Shown: positions 1 through 8,100 of the stretch, one piece after another
Position numbering within the stretch: the first letter of the stretch is position 1
Layout of the letters: each line of letters opens with the position of its first letter
Assembly: GCF_010729105.1 (NCBI RefSeq)
Contig: NZ_AP022573.1
Coordinates: 4,092,001-4,156,000, forward strand
Direction: 5' to 3'
DNA from: Mycobacterium saskatchewanense
Lineage (GTDB): Bacteria > Actinomycetota > Actinomycetes > Mycobacteriales > Mycobacteriaceae
DNA length: 64,000 bases
Notes under the pieces: model-generated
Seen by the model: only the letters and a program-made list of their open reading frames with translations
Told to the model about the DNA's origin: nothing
Database searches by the model: none
Made by a program: the position numbers and the translations under genes

Positions 1-55
1 CGGTGCCCGCCGTGGAGCGCAGTTTCACCAACGGGCGGATGTCGTTGCGCGCCAT
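1..55 (-). CDS. rpmG: Ribosomal protein L33, zinc-independent form (partial, N-terminus only)
   Basis: Only the first 18 codons are in the window; the gene continues past base 1. They read [18 protein letters not shown], the N-terminus of the cysteine-free L33 paralogue (RpmG1, Rv2057c type) and not of the cysteine-containing form. Its ATG overlaps the L28 stop by one base (TGATG), so the two are translationally coupled. From family knowledge, these C-minus paralogues replace zinc-binding ribosomal proteins during zinc limitation and are repressed by Zur. The rest of the C-minus operon (rpsN2, rpsR2) probably lies further left, which cannot be seen. Confidence 0.85.
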   Translation of the reverse strand, partial: MARNDIRPLVKLRSTAGT

Positions 56-291
56 CAGATTCGCTGTCCTTGCTGGCGCAACCGGGCCACGACGGCCTCG
101 ATGCCGTCGCGATCGATGACCTTGATCCCTTTGGTGCTGACCCGCAGCCGGATGCGTCGGTCTTCCGATGGCAGGTAATAGGTCTTCAGCTGAATGTTGG
201 GTGACCAGCGCCGCCGGGAGCGGCGATGGGAATGCGACACGGTGTGACCGAATCCCGGAGTCCGGCCGGTCACCTGGCAGTGGGCGGACAT
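55..291 (-). CDS. rpmB: Ribosomal protein L28, zinc-independent paralogue
   Basis: This 78-residue protein begins MSAHCQVTG and carries the L28 core ([14 protein letters not shown] near residue 20, [15 protein letters not shown] near residue 55). It matches the RpmB2/Rv2058c type. It has one cysteine and no CXXC pair, so it should not need structural zinc. The ATG at 291 is chosen over an upstream ATG at 309 because family members start MSAHC. A Zur-type palindrome lies 26 bases upstream, consistent with derepression on zinc starvation. It is the promoter-proximal gene of an operon that continues into rpmG. Confidence 0.92.
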   Translation of the reverse strand: MSAHCQVTGRTPGFGHTVSHSHRRSRRRWSPNIQLKTYYLPSEDRRIRLRVSTKGIKVIDRDGIEAVVARLRQQGQRI

Positions 292-316
292 TACGCACCT
301 CCATGACAAAGCTTAT

Positions 317-331
317 TGAAAATCATTTTCG
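317..331. promoter_or_regulatory. Zur operator for the L28/L33 operon
   Basis: The 15-base sequence tgaaaatcattttcg is a 7-1-7 inverted repeat with one mismatch in the outermost pair. It matches the actinobacterial Zur box pattern TGAAAAT-N-ATTTTCA. It lies just upstream of the minus-strand rpmB start and 54 bases (centre to centre) from the second box serving the divergent gene. Confidence 0.8.
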
Positions 332-370
332 ACAAGGCCTGAGGAAGACGGTACCGTACAAGGGTCGAGA

Positions 371-385
371 TGAAAATGATTTTCA
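371..385. promoter_or_regulatory. Zur operator for the CobW/Mrf-like gene and L31
   Basis: The sequence tgaaaatgattttca is a perfect 7-1-7 palindrome. It ends 13 bases before the ATG at 399; a Shine-Dalgarno AAGGAG follows at about 388-393. Zur bound here would block the plus-strand operon. Confidence 0.85.
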
Positions 386-398
386 GTAAGGAGCGCTG

Positions 399-1598
399 AT
401 GCGGACGCCTGTGATCCTGGTCGCCGGCCAACACGACACGGATGCCGTCGTGGGCGCGCTGCTGGGCGCACCGGGAACCTTGGTCGTCGAGCATCGTTTC
501 GACGGTCACGTGGTGCGCCGCACCACGGCGATGCTGCAACACGGCGTCTTGACCACCGCCGAGGCCGGGCTCGAACTGGCACACGGCTGCGTGTCCTGCA
601 CCATCCGCAACGACCTGCTCCTGCTGTTGCGCCAACTTCATCGCCGGCCCGATGTCGACCGGATCGTGGTGCACCTGGCGCCGTGGCTCGAACCCGAACC
701 GCTCTGCGTGGCAATCGACCACGTCCGGTTGCGCGTGGCGCCGGAGTACGTCGACGGGCCGGCGGCCCTGGACGTCGCGGTCGCCGCGGTGGTCACCTGT
801 GTCGATTCGTCGGTGTGGTTGACCCAGGCGCTCGGAGACGCCGAGCTCGACGACGGGCGCACCGTGGCGCAGGTGGTGGTCGGACAAGCCGAATTCGCCG
901 ACGTGATCGTGCTCAACCAGGCCGAGCCCGTCACGGCCGCCGCATTGCGCCGCCTCTCGCCGCGCGCGCGGATTCAGGTGGGCGCCAACGGCATCGGGGC
1001 TGCGGTGAACAATCTGTACCGCGACGCGCGGCGAGGCCGTAGCGACGATCCGTTCGGTCCGCTGCTGGCCGGGCAGCCACCGCTCAACGCCCGCGGAGCG
1101 ATCAAGCTGGTCGAATTCAACGCCCGGCGCCCCTTTCATCCGCAGCGTCTGCACGAGTGCCTCGATGTGCTGCTCGACGGCGTACTGCGTACCCGTGGCC
1201 GGCTATGGCTGGCCGGCCGGCCCGACCACGCGATGTGGCTGGAGTCGGCCGGTGCTGGCCTGCGGGTCAGTTCGGCCGGCAGGTGGCTCGCCGCCCTCTC
1301 GCCGCCCGAGCTGGCCGGCGTCGACCCGGAGCGACGCGCGTTTGCCGAGCTGGAATGGGACGCCATCCACGGCGACCGGCACACGTCGATGACCATCCTG
1401 GTGTGCGGCGCCGACGTTACCGAGATCGTCGACGCCCTGCGCGGCGCACTTCTCACCGACGACGAGTTGGACGGCCCGGCCCGGACTCCCTACGACGATC
1501 CATTCGGCGACTGGCACGACGACCCCCGTGCCGAGCCGGCGCAGCCTGCCCAGGAAAATGCCGCCCCTGCTAACCACAGACCCGAAGGAGATCGCTGA
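399..1598 (+). CDS. CobW/COG0523-family protein with degenerate P-loop, Mrf-like
   Basis: This 399-residue protein closely resembles Rv0106 and belongs to the CobW/COG0523 G3E group, usually zinc-handling GTPases. Two departures are visible. The N-terminal P-loop position reads [17 protein letters not shown] with no GKT/GKS, and the usual CXCC metal motif is a CXXC (GCVSCTIR, C64 and C67). From family knowledge, the mycobacterial members include Mrf, which recruits the hibernation factor Mpy to C-minus ribosomes under zinc depletion. That role is plausible here because the gene shares a Zur-controlled neighbourhood with L28, L33 and L31. Start ATG has AAGGAG upstream. Its stop overlaps the L31 start (TGATG). 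Confidence 0.8.
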   Translation: MRTPVILVAGQHDTDAVVGALLGAPGTLVVEHRFDGHVVRRTTAMLQHGVLTTAEAGLELAHGCVSCTIRNDLLLLLRQLHRRPDVDRIVVHLAPWLEPEPLCVAIDHVRLRVAPEYVDGPAALDVAVAAVVTCVDSSVWLTQALGDAELDDGRTVAQVVVGQAEFADVIVLNQAEPVTAAALRRLSPRARIQVGANGIGAAVNNLYRDARRGRSDDPFGPLLAGQPPLNARGAIKLVEFNARRPFHPQRLHECLDVLLDGVLRTRGRLWLAGRPDHAMWLESAGAGLRVSSAGRWLAALSPPELAGVDPERRAFAELEWDAIHGDRHTSMTILVCGADVTEIVDALRGALLTDDELDGPARTPYDDPFGDWHDDPRAEPAQPAQENAAPANHRPEGDR

Positions 1599-1852
1599 TG
1601 AAGCCCGGCATCCACCCCGACTACCACCCGATCGTCTTCCAGGACGCCACGACCGGAGCGACGTTCCTGACCCGTTCCACCCTCACCAGCTCGCGCACCA
1701 TCGACTGGGAGACGGCGGCCGGAGTGCGCACCTACCCCCTCGTCGTCGTCGAAGTCACGTCGGATTCACACCCCTTCTGGACCGGTAGCCGCCGGATCGT
1801 CGACAGCGCGGGCCAGGTGGAGAAGTTCCGCCGCCGCTACGGCGGTCGCTGA
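1598..1852 (+). CDS. rpmE2: Ribosomal protein L31 type B, zinc-independent
   Basis: This 84-residue protein begins [16 protein letters not shown] and ends with the L31 type B signature HPFWTG...[10 protein letters not shown]. It contains no cysteine, so it is the zinc-free L31 paralogue. It overlaps the upstream CobW/Mrf-like stop codon by one base and shares its Zur-controlled promoter. It should replace the zinc-binding L31 when zinc is short. Confidence 0.93.
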   Translation: MKPGIHPDYHPIVFQDATTGATFLTRSTLTSSRTIDWETAAGVRTYPLVVVEVTSDSHPFWTGSRRIVDSAGQVEKFRRRYGGR

Positions 1853-2107
1853 CAGACCGGGCGGGGCTCGGAAAAGCGAGTTGGCGGCTACTCGCCACGG
1901 AGCGGTCCTGTTCGCATACGCCCTCCCATGGGGCGGTCGCCCCGGCCGGGGTGGCGGTGACGTCGCCGGTGACCGCCCGAGAAGCGCGACGCCCCTCCGC
2001 CGCCGATCCCGCTGGCCCGACCCACAGCGGTGATCTCGGGGCGGGCCCTGAAGGTCACTGATGATCATCTTTCGCAGCGGCAATGTCCGCCTCGGCCGGC
2101 CGGGGAG
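1853..2107. other. Intergenic region between convergent genes
   Basis: This 255-base stretch separates the stop codons of rpmE2 and the fur-like gene. It contains several GC-rich imperfect inverted repeats, for example around 1930-1980, that could terminate either transcript, but no clear hairpin with a T-run. I see no coding sequence in it. Confidence 0.5.
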
Positions 2108-2527
2108 TTACGAGGGGCGGGTTCGGCACAGCGGGCAGACGCCGTAGATGTCGACGTAGTGGGTGACGTCGGTGTAGTGGTGCTGGCGGCTGAGCCGGAG
2201 GGCGTGTTCTTCGATGTCGGCGGGCACGAAGGCCTCGGCCCTGCCGCACTCCCGGCACAACAGGTAGTGGCGATGGCCGACCTCGGTCCGGATCCGGTAG
2301 AGGATCTCGCCGCCTTCCGCGCGCTGAGTCTCCGCAACCCGTTCGGCGGCCAGCGTGCGCAGGATGCGATAGACGCTGGTCAGACCGATCCTCAACTGCT
2401 CGTGTTGGCGAATCTCCTGGTAGAGCTGCTGGGCGCTGCGGAAATTCTCCTGCGATTTGAGTACGTCCAAGACGGTCCGCTGCTTGGCCGTGGAACGGCG
2501 GCGCCGAGGTCGAGCGGGCGATGACAC
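2108..2527 (-). CDS. Fur-family regulator (Zur paralogue)
   Basis: This 139-residue protein has an N-terminal winged helix (recognition region LTSVYRILRTL near residue 55) and a C-terminal metal-binding half with two CXXC pairs (CREC and CPLC), the structural zinc site of Fur proteins. The sensory half is rich in His (HRHYLLC, HHYTDVTHYVDIYG). It is last in a znuA-znuC-znuB-fur operon, 35 bases after znuB, so it is likely the local zinc repressor. The GTG at 2527 is chosen because GGAAGGAG lies 8 bases upstream. It is distinct from the canonical mycobacterial Zur (Rv2359), which normally pairs with smtB elsewhere; that is family knowledge. Confidence 0.88.
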   Translation of the reverse strand: MSSPARPRRRRSTAKQRTVLDVLKSQENFRSAQQLYQEIRQHEQLRIGLTSVYRILRTLAAERVAETQRAEGGEILYRIRTEVGHRHYLLCRECGRAEAFVPADIEEHALRLSRQHHYTDVTHYVDIYGVCPLCRTRPS

Positions 2528-2562
2528 CGTTAACACTCCTTCCCGGGGCGCCTTGATGGTTG

Positions 2563-3492
2563 TCACCTCCGCGACGGCGCGGAGGGCGGGCCGGCCGCCG
2601 GCGCGCGCGGGGGTGAAGCGATCTGCGGTTCGTCCACTCCGTTCACCGCGGTCCTGCGCCGGTGGCGGTCGCCGCCCCAGACGACCGACCAAACGGCGCA
2701 GGCGATCACCACGATGGGGAAGCTCGGCGGCAGGTTGAACATGGCCGATGCACCGAGGCCGAGCAGCACGGCGCCCAAGCTGATCGCGGTGGAGACGATC
2801 ATGGCCATGGGTGGACGGGCCGTGAGCATGATCGCGGTGGCGGCCGGGGTGACAATCAAAGCGAACAAGAGCAGCGTCCCGACGGCTTGGACGGCCATGG
2901 TGACGGCGAGTCCCAGCAACGTCATGAAAATCATCGAAAGCGCTCGCACCGGTACACCTTTTGCCTCGGCGACCACCGCGTTGACCGATGCGAACAACAG
3001 CGGCCGGTAGACGACACCGACAATCACCGCCAGGACCACCAGCAGGATCGCGAAGGTCACCAGCTGGTCGTAGGAAATCGCCAGCAGGTCGCCGAACAGC
3101 ACGTTGGTCATCGTGCCGGAGCTCTGAGTGGCCTGTGAGTTGAAGAACAGCCCGAGGCCGATCGCCAGGGCCAACACCGTGCCGGTGACCACTTCGCGGT
3201 CTCCCGCGCGCTTGCCCAGCGCGCCAATCACCAGTGCCCCGCCGACGCAAAACACGCCCAGCCCCAGGGCGACGGGAACGCCCAACAGGACCGCGCCGGT
3301 GGCACCGGGCAGTCCGATGTGGGCCAGGGCGTGGGTGGCGAAGGCGCTTTGCCGTATCACGACGAAGTAGCCGACCAACCCGGCGGCCAGGGCGACGATA
3401 GCGCCGCCGATCAGGGCGTTGGTCATAAAGCCCGACGTCAGAACCGGCCACCAATCCGGCTGATAGGCGACGCTCAATAGGCGGACGGTCAC
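2563..3492 (-). CDS. znuB: Zinc/manganese ABC transporter permease (ABC-3 family)
   Basis: This 309-residue protein has about eight to nine hydrophobic segments of the ABC-3 permease family and the typical core QSAFATHALAHIGLPG near residue 50. The C-terminal 35 residues are an extra Arg/Pro/Ala-rich tail. It overlaps znuC by 4 bases (ATGA), so it forms the membrane channel of the importer encoded with znuA and znuC. It resembles Rv2060. The operon position under a zinc-type operator supports zinc as substrate; manganese cannot be excluded from sequence. Confidence 0.9.
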   Translation of the reverse strand: MTVRLLSVAYQPDWWPVLTSGFMTNALIGGAIVALAAGLVGYFVVIRQSAFATHALAHIGLPGATGAVLLGVPVALGLGVFCVGGALVIGALGKRAGDREVVTGTVLALAIGLGLFFNSQATQSSGTMTNVLFGDLLAISYDQLVTFAILLVVLAVIVGVVYRPLLFASVNAVVAEAKGVPVRALSMIFMTLLGLAVTMAVQAVGTLLLFALIVTPAATAIMLTARPPMAMIVSTAISLGAVLLGLGASAMFNLPPSFPIVVIACAVWSVVWGGDRHRRRTAVNGVDEPQIASPPRAPAAGPPSAPSRR

Positions 3493-4280
3493 GGCGTGCG
3501 GCTCCTCATGTAGGGCTTTCCGTCCCGGGTGCTGTCGACTTGGATCGGCGTGCCATAAAGCCGGGTCAGCAGCGCGTCATCCATGATGTCGCCGATCGGC
3601 GCGTAGTGGGGGCGCCCATCGAGCAGGTAGATGGCGCTGTCAAGGATGGGCAGCAGCGGGTTGAGGTCGTGAGCGACCACCAGGACGGTCACGGCAAGCT
3701 CAGCGTGCAGCCGCGTCAGCAGTGTCACGATGTCACGCTGGCTGTGCAGGTCCAGGGACGCCAGCGGTTCATCGAGGATCAGCAATTGCGGTCGCGCCAC
3801 CAGCGCCGTCGCGATCGCGATGCGTTGGCGTTGCCCACCGGAAAGTGTCGAGAGCCGCCGGCACCCCAGCTCGGTAGCCTCGACCGCGGCCAGAGCCCAG
3901 GCGACTTGCGCCTGCTGCCGCGCGGTGCTGCGACCGAACGCCCAGCGCCGGCCGGTGAGTCCGAGTAGCACCACGTCGGCTGCGCGGATCGCCTCGCCTG
4001 AGCTGTCGGCATAGTGCTGCGGGACATAACCGATGCCGTCGTTGGCATCCCCGGGGCGACGCCCGAAGACCTCGAGCCGGCCACCGGCCGGCGGGATGAG
4101 GCCGAGGACCATGTTCAACAGCGTGGTCTTGCCTGACCCGTTGGGCCCGATGACGGCGACGATGCCGCCTACGGGCACGCAGAAGTCGGCGTGTGACCAG
4201 ATCAGCCGTCCGCCGCGCGCCGCGCTGGCGTCGGTGAACGCCAGCGCGGGCGCAGCGGCGTCGAGATTAGGCGGGGACAT
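3489..4280 (-). CDS. znuC: Zinc ABC transporter ATP-binding protein
   Basis: This 263-residue ATPase has all core ABC motifs: Walker A GPNGSGKT (about 45-52), signature LSGGQ (about 146-150), Walker B LLILDEP (about 166-172) and switch histidine in VVAHDLN (about 205). It overlaps znuA by 14 bases and znuB by 4 bases. It powers uptake through the ZnuB-like permease. Confidence 0.92.
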   Translation of the reverse strand: MSPPNLDAAAPALAFTDASAARGGRLIWSHADFCVPVGGIVAVIGPNGSGKTTLLNMVLGLIPPAGGRLEVFGRRPGDANDGIGYVPQHYADSSGEAIRAADVVLLGLTGRRWAFGRSTARQQAQVAWALAAVEATELGCRRLSTLSGGQRQRIAIATALVARPQLLILDEPLASLDLHSQRDIVTLLTRLHAELAVTVLVVAHDLNPLLPILDSAIYLLDGRPHYAPIGDIMDDALLTRLYGTPIQVDSTRDGKPYMRSRTP

Positions 4281-5214
4281 GCAGGGCCTTGGCCAATTCG
4301 ACGAGCTGCGCGTACTGCCAGTCCTCGAAGGAGGTCTGTCCGGGCGGCACGGTCTCGGTGATCTTCACGACGGGCACGCCGGACCGCTCGGCTGCCGACC
4401 GGATCTCGTCGGGGATCGAGCCCTCGGTCTGCGGGTTGTAGATCAAGACATCGATCTGCCGGCCGGCTAGCGCGGTCAGGAACGCGTCGATGTCTCCCGG
4501 CGCCGGGTCTGACTCGTTGGCCGACGCCCGTTGATAGCCGGCGGGAGTCTTGTTCACCAGATTCAGCGCTTTCGCCTGGTAGTCGAAGATTGTCTCGGTG
4601 GCGGCGTAGGACTTACCCGCCGCCTCGGCTCTGATTTTGCCGATCAGGTTGAGGTAGGGAGCTGACGCGGCGGTGAACGCTGCTCGCCGCTGGTTGAAGT
4701 AGTCGGCGACAGGGGGGTCCATTGTGTTCAATTCCCTGGTTACCGCATCGGCAACCGCGGTCACGGCCGTGGGCAGGTACCACAGATGGGGGTTGGCCCC
4801 GTCCGGTGTCTGCGTGACGGCCGCGGCGCTGACCAACCGGGCACCGGCGGCGGTGCTGGCGGCCAGCTTGGACGCCCACGAGTCGTAACCCGCGCCGTTG
4901 ACCACGACGAGTTTGGCGCGGGTGAAATCTGCGGCATCGGCAGGTGACGGCTCGTAATCGTGCGGATCGACCGACGAGCTGGCCAGTACGGTTTTGACGT
5001 TCGCGCACGCGCCGCCGAGTTCGGACACGATGTCGCCCCACTGGTTCACGCTCACGACGACGGCGAACGATGGGGTCGGGCAGGGCGGGGCGGCACCGTT
5101 GCCCGAAGGGCGATCGGATGCGTCCGGCCCTGTCGAACAGGCGGTTCCGGCGAGCACCACGGTGAGCACCGCCACGGCGGAGAGGCGGCACAGGCGGGAG
5201 GGCGACCCACTCAC
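4267..5214 (-). CDS. znuA: Zinc-binding lipoprotein of ABC importer
   Basis: This 315-residue cluster A-I solute-binding protein has a signal peptide ending in the lipobox-like LAGTAC. Candidate metal ligands lie in [10 protein letters not shown] and NPHLWYLP. The position often filled by a third histidine reads ATETIFDY, so the site may use Glu. The GTG at 5214 is chosen because residues after it form a clean signal peptide and because TATCGT lies 6 bases before it, indicating a leaderless transcript. A longer reading from 5280 would run through the operator. It is the first gene of znuA-znuC-znuB-fur. Confidence 0.85.
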   Translation of the reverse strand: MSGSPSRLCRLSAVAVLTVVLAGTACSTGPDASDRPSGNGAAPPCPTPSFAVVVSVNQWGDIVSELGGACANVKTVLASSSVDPHDYEPSPADAADFTRAKLVVVNGAGYDSWASKLAASTAAGARLVSAAAVTQTPDGANPHLWYLPTAVTAVADAVTRELNTMDPPVADYFNQRRAAFTAASAPYLNLIGKIRAEAAGKSYAATETIFDYQAKALNLVNKTPAGYQRASANESDPAPGDIDAFLTALAGRQIDVLIYNPQTEGSIPDEIRSAAERSGVPVVKITETVPPGQTSFEDWQYAQLVELAKALHVPA

Positions 5215-5215
5215 A

Positions 5216-5236
5216 CGAAAACGATAACCGTTTTCA
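5216..5236. promoter_or_regulatory. Palindromic operator over the znuA promoter
   Basis: Arms CGAAAACG and CGTTTTCA flank a 5-base ATAAC spacer, giving an 8-5-8 inverted repeat with one outer mismatch. The hexamer TATCGT (minus strand, 5226-5221) is inside it, so bound repressor would cover the -10. The layout differs from the 7-1-7 Zur boxes at 317, 371 and 7894, suggesting recognition by the operon's own Fur paralogue or by a different Zur dimer arrangement. Confidence 0.7.
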
Positions 5237-5350
5237 TGATGATTGCGCGAATATGCGATCACCTGGGTGCTTGTCAACACGTCAACCGGTCGGCTCCGGT
5301 CCGGACGGGATGCGCGGGCAGCGACCTGGGGTCACCGTAACGCGTTCGCG

Positions 5351-5356
5351 TACTGT
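5351..5356 (+). promoter_or_regulatory. -10 hexamer for leaderless methyltransferase mRNA
   Basis: TACTGT lies exactly 7 bases before the GTG at 5364, the geometry expected when transcription starts at the start codon. No Shine-Dalgarno is present. Confidence 0.6.
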
Positions 5357-5363
5357 CGATTAC

Positions 5364-6272
5364 GTGCGTACAGAAGGCGATACCTGGGACATCACAACGA
5401 GTGTCGGCTCGACGGCCCTGTTCGTGGCGACGGCGCGAGCGCTCGAGGCGCAGAAGCCCGATCCGCTGGCCGTCGACCCCTACGCGGAGCTGTTCTGCCG
5501 CGCTGTCGGCGGCCCGGCCGCCGACGTGCTGGACGGCAAGGCCCCCGACCACCACCTCAAATCGCCCGGCTTCGGCGAGCATTTCGTCGACTTCCAGGGC
5601 GCTCGCACCAAGTTCTTCGACGAGTACTTCCGCCGCGCCGCGGGGGCCGGCGTGCGGCAGGTGGTCATCCTGGCGGCGGGGCTGGACTCCCGCGCCTACC
5701 GCCTGGACTGGCCGTCCGGGACGACGATCTTCGAACTCGACCGCCCGGAGATCCTCGACTTCAAGCGGGAGGTGCTCACCGCCCACGGCGCGCAGCCCAG
5801 GGCCGAGCGCCGCGAGATCGCGGTCGACCTGCGCGAGGACTGGCAACGTGCGCTGCGCGACAGCGGCTTTGACCCGGCCAAACCCTCGGCGTGGATCGCG
5901 GAGGGGCTGTTGATCTACCTGCCCGCGGCGGCGCAGGAGCAGCTCTTCACCGGCATCGACGGCCTGGCCGCTCCGGGCAGCCACGTCGCGGTCGAAGACG
6001 GGGCCCCGCTCGACCAGGACGAATTCCAGGCCAAGCTGGAGGAGGAGCTCGCCGCCATCGCCTCGGGCGAGGAGGAGCGGCCCTTCTATCAGTTGGTGTA
6101 CAACGAGCGCATCGCGCCGGCCACCGAATGGTTCGGCACCCGCGGCTGGTCGGCGACCGGCATCCCGCTCGCCGAGTACCTCCGCGAAAACGGCCGGCCC
6201 GTTCCCGGCCCGGATACCGAAGCCGGGCCGATGATCGCGCGCAACACGCTGGTGAGCGCCGTCAAGGGCTGA
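5364..6272 (+). CDS. SAM-dependent O-methyltransferase, Rv0281 family
   Basis: This 302-residue protein begins [20 protein letters not shown] and is the Rv0281 member of the large mycobacterial LCMT/TIGR00027 methyltransferase family. The SAM-binding region is [15 protein letters not shown] near residue 100, followed by [21 protein letters not shown] near residue 180 is also typical. The family likely methylates carboxyl groups, but no substrate is established. GTG 5364 fits family start and leaderless promoter geometry. In M. tuberculosis this gene directly precedes eccA3; here a PPE gene intervenes. Confidence 0.9.
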   Translation: MRTEGDTWDITTSVGSTALFVATARALEAQKPDPLAVDPYAELFCRAVGGPAADVLDGKAPDHHLKSPGFGEHFVDFQGARTKFFDEYFRRAAGAGVRQVVILAAGLDSRAYRLDWPSGTTIFELDRPEILDFKREVLTAHGAQPRAERREIAVDLREDWQRALRDSGFDPAKPSAWIAEGLLIYLPAAAQEQLFTGIDGLAAPGSHVAVEDGAPLDQDEFQAKLEEELAAIASGEEERPFYQLVYNERIAPATEWFGTRGWSATGIPLAEYLRENGRPVPGPDTEAGPMIARNTLVSAVKG

Positions 6273-6406
6273 TCGCCGCCGGAACGCATCGGCGCGGGGC
6301 CGGAACTTTCCCGTCCCGCGGCGCGACTACTTACCTGCGAGCTCGTTCACCGCCCACCAGCCAGCGGCGGTGGTCCGTCGGGCCTTGGGGGTAAGGAGTC
6401 AGCGCC

Positions 6407-7912
6407 ATGACCGCGCCGGTGTGGATGGCAATGCCGCCGGAGGTTCATTCGGCGCAGCTCAGCGACGGTCCCGGCGCGGGTGGCCTGCTGGCCGCCGCGG
6501 CGAGCTGGAGTTCGCTGAGCGCCACCTACGCGTCGGTCGCCGACGAACTCAGCGCCGTCTTGGCGGCGACTCAAGCCGGGGCGTGGGAGGGGCCGACCGC
6601 CGCTCGGTACGTGGCCGCCCACGGGCCGTACCTCGCCTGGCTGGCGCACGCCAGCGCCAACAGCGCGGCGGTCGGGTCCCAGCATGAGACCGCCGCGGCC
6701 GCCTACACCGCGGCATCGGTCGCCATGCCCACCCTGGCGGAGCTGGCCGCGAATCATGCGATTCACGCGGTGTTGCTGGCAACTAACTTCTTCGGGATCA
6801 ATACCATTCCGATCGCCCTCAACGAGGCTGATTATGTGCGGATGTGGATCCAGGCGGCCACCATTATGGGCACTTACCAGGCGGTTTCCGGCACCGCTGT
6901 CGCGTCCGCGCCCCGGACCGCGGCGGCGCCGCAGATCTTGCACGCGGCCGGCGACAGTGGCGGTGACGAGAGCGATGACTCCAGCGACATCATCGACAAC
7001 GACGGCGGGGACCCGACCCAGCTGAACTGGTGGGTCAACCGGATCACCGAGGTCACAGAGACGCTGGGGCGAGACCTCGAGGAATTTCCCGAAGACCCGT
7101 CGGCGACGATCGCCGAGATCGAGAACGACGTCCCGCTGCTAGTCGCGGACGAGGTGGGTCACGTGGCCGAGGTCTACCAGACGTTCGGGCCGGAGATCCA
7201 GGCGCTCGCGCTGGCGCTGCCGGCCGCCGGCGTGGGGTTCCTCGGCGGCCTCGCAGGGCTGAGCGGGCTGTCGGGCATCCAGCCGGCCGCCCTCCCGGCG
7301 CCGGTCGTGCCGGCGCCCCCGGCGCCCGGGCCGCATTTCGCTGCGGTTGGGGCCGGTCCCATCCCCTCCGCCCCTGCCGTCCCGGCGTCCGCACCCGCAC
7401 CGGCTTCGGTCCCCGCCTCGGCGCCGGTGTCCGCGGCTGCGCAGGGGCCGCCCCCGCCCCCGCCCGCCGGGGTGGAGGGCACGGCCTATCCCTACCTGGT
7501 CGGGGGCCCGACGCTGGGGGCCGGCACGGCGATGGCCTCCAGTGTGCGGCGCAAGGCGTCGGCGCCCGACGCCGCCGCGGCCGCGGCCGCCGCCGGGCTG
7601 CCTGCCGCGGAGAGGGCGCGCGCTCGGCGCCGCCGCTGGGCCGGGATGAACGACCAGCACCGCGGGTACCGCTACGAATTTCCGGACTCCGACGGTGGGG
7701 TGTTGGACCCAGGTCCGGTCCCGGGGCAATCGGTCGCCTCGGCGCGGGGCGCCGGGGCCCTGGGCTTCGCCGGGGCCGAGCGCGCGGGCGCGGCCGGGGC
7801 GGCAGGCCTGGCCACGCTCAGGGGCGACGAATTCGGCGCTGGGCCAGCGATGCCGCTGGTCCCGGCCACCTGGGAATCCGACCGCCTTGATAATGAAAAT
7901 GATTTTCACTAA
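6407..7912 (+). CDS. PPE family protein, ESX-3 associated
   Basis: This 501-residue protein has the PPE domain ([15 protein letters not shown] start, about 180 residues) with GAWEG and the conserved stretch [17 protein letters not shown]. An acidic linker, a Pro/Ala-rich region (about 295-360) and an Arg-rich patch ARARRRRW (about 405) lead to a C-terminal [11 protein letters not shown]...MPLVPATW motif also found in PPE4 downstream. PPE proteins are ESX substrates secreted with PE partners; EspG3 probably chaperones it. A strong GTAAGGAG precedes the ATG. Its last codons coincide with a Zur palindrome. It is probably the counterpart of PPE3 (Rv0280), although gene order differs. Confidence 0.88.
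   Translation: MTAPVWMAMPPEVHSAQLSDGPGAGGLLAAAASWSSLSATYASVADELSAVLAATQAGAWEGPTAARYVAAHGPYLAWLAHASANSAAVGSQHETAAAAYTAASVAMPTLAELAANHAIHAVLLATNFFGINTIPIALNEADYVRMWIQAATIMGTYQAVSGTAVASAPRTAAAPQILHAAGDSGGDESDDSSDIIDNDGGDPTQLNWWVNRITEVTETLGRDLEEFPEDPSATIAEIENDVPLLVADEVGHVAEVYQTFGPEIQALALALPAAGVGFLGGLAGLSGLSGIQPAALPAPVVPAPPAPGPHFAAVGAGPIPSAPAVPASAPAPASVPASAPVSAAAQGPPPPPPAGVEGTAYPYLVGGPTLGAGTAMASSVRRKASAPDAAAAAAAAGLPAAERARARRRRWAGMNDQHRGYRYEFPDSDGGVLDPGPVPGQSVASARGAGALGFAGAERAGAAGAAGLATLRGDEFGAGPAMPLVPATWESDRLDNENDFH
7894..7908. promoter_or_regulatory. Zur operator upstream of the ESX-3 operon, inside the PPE gene end
   Basis: The sequence tgaaaatgattttca is a perfect 7-1-7 palindrome, identical to the box at 371. 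It lies within the PPE coding region and determines residues around Glu-Asn-Asp-Phe before the TAA at 7910. It is 193 bases upstream of eccA3. ESX-3 control by Zur is established for M. tuberculosis. Confidence 0.85.
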
Positions 7913-8061
7913 GCTGATGCCGCCGGGAGAAGATCGCCGTAGATGCGGCATTGGGATGCTTGCGGCGTCCTCATCAGCGGCGCAAGAAGGGGAGCCAACG
8001 CGTGGGTTGTGCGGGCGGCCGCGCCTCGACAGTCAGCTTGTGTAATGCTAGCTTCAGCGAG

Positions 8062-8080
8062 TTAGGTTAGGTAATCCTAT
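8062..8080. promoter_or_regulatory. IdeR-like iron box before eccA3
   Basis: The 19 bases ttaggttaggtaatcctat match the IdeR consensus TTAGGTTAGSCTAACCTAA at 15 positions, with a perfect left half. It ends 20 bases before the eccA3 start. IdeR regulation of ESX-3 is known in M. tuberculosis. Together with the Zur box it gives dual iron and zinc control. Confidence 0.75.
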
Positions 8081-8100
8081 GTACGGGAGAAGAAGCAGCC

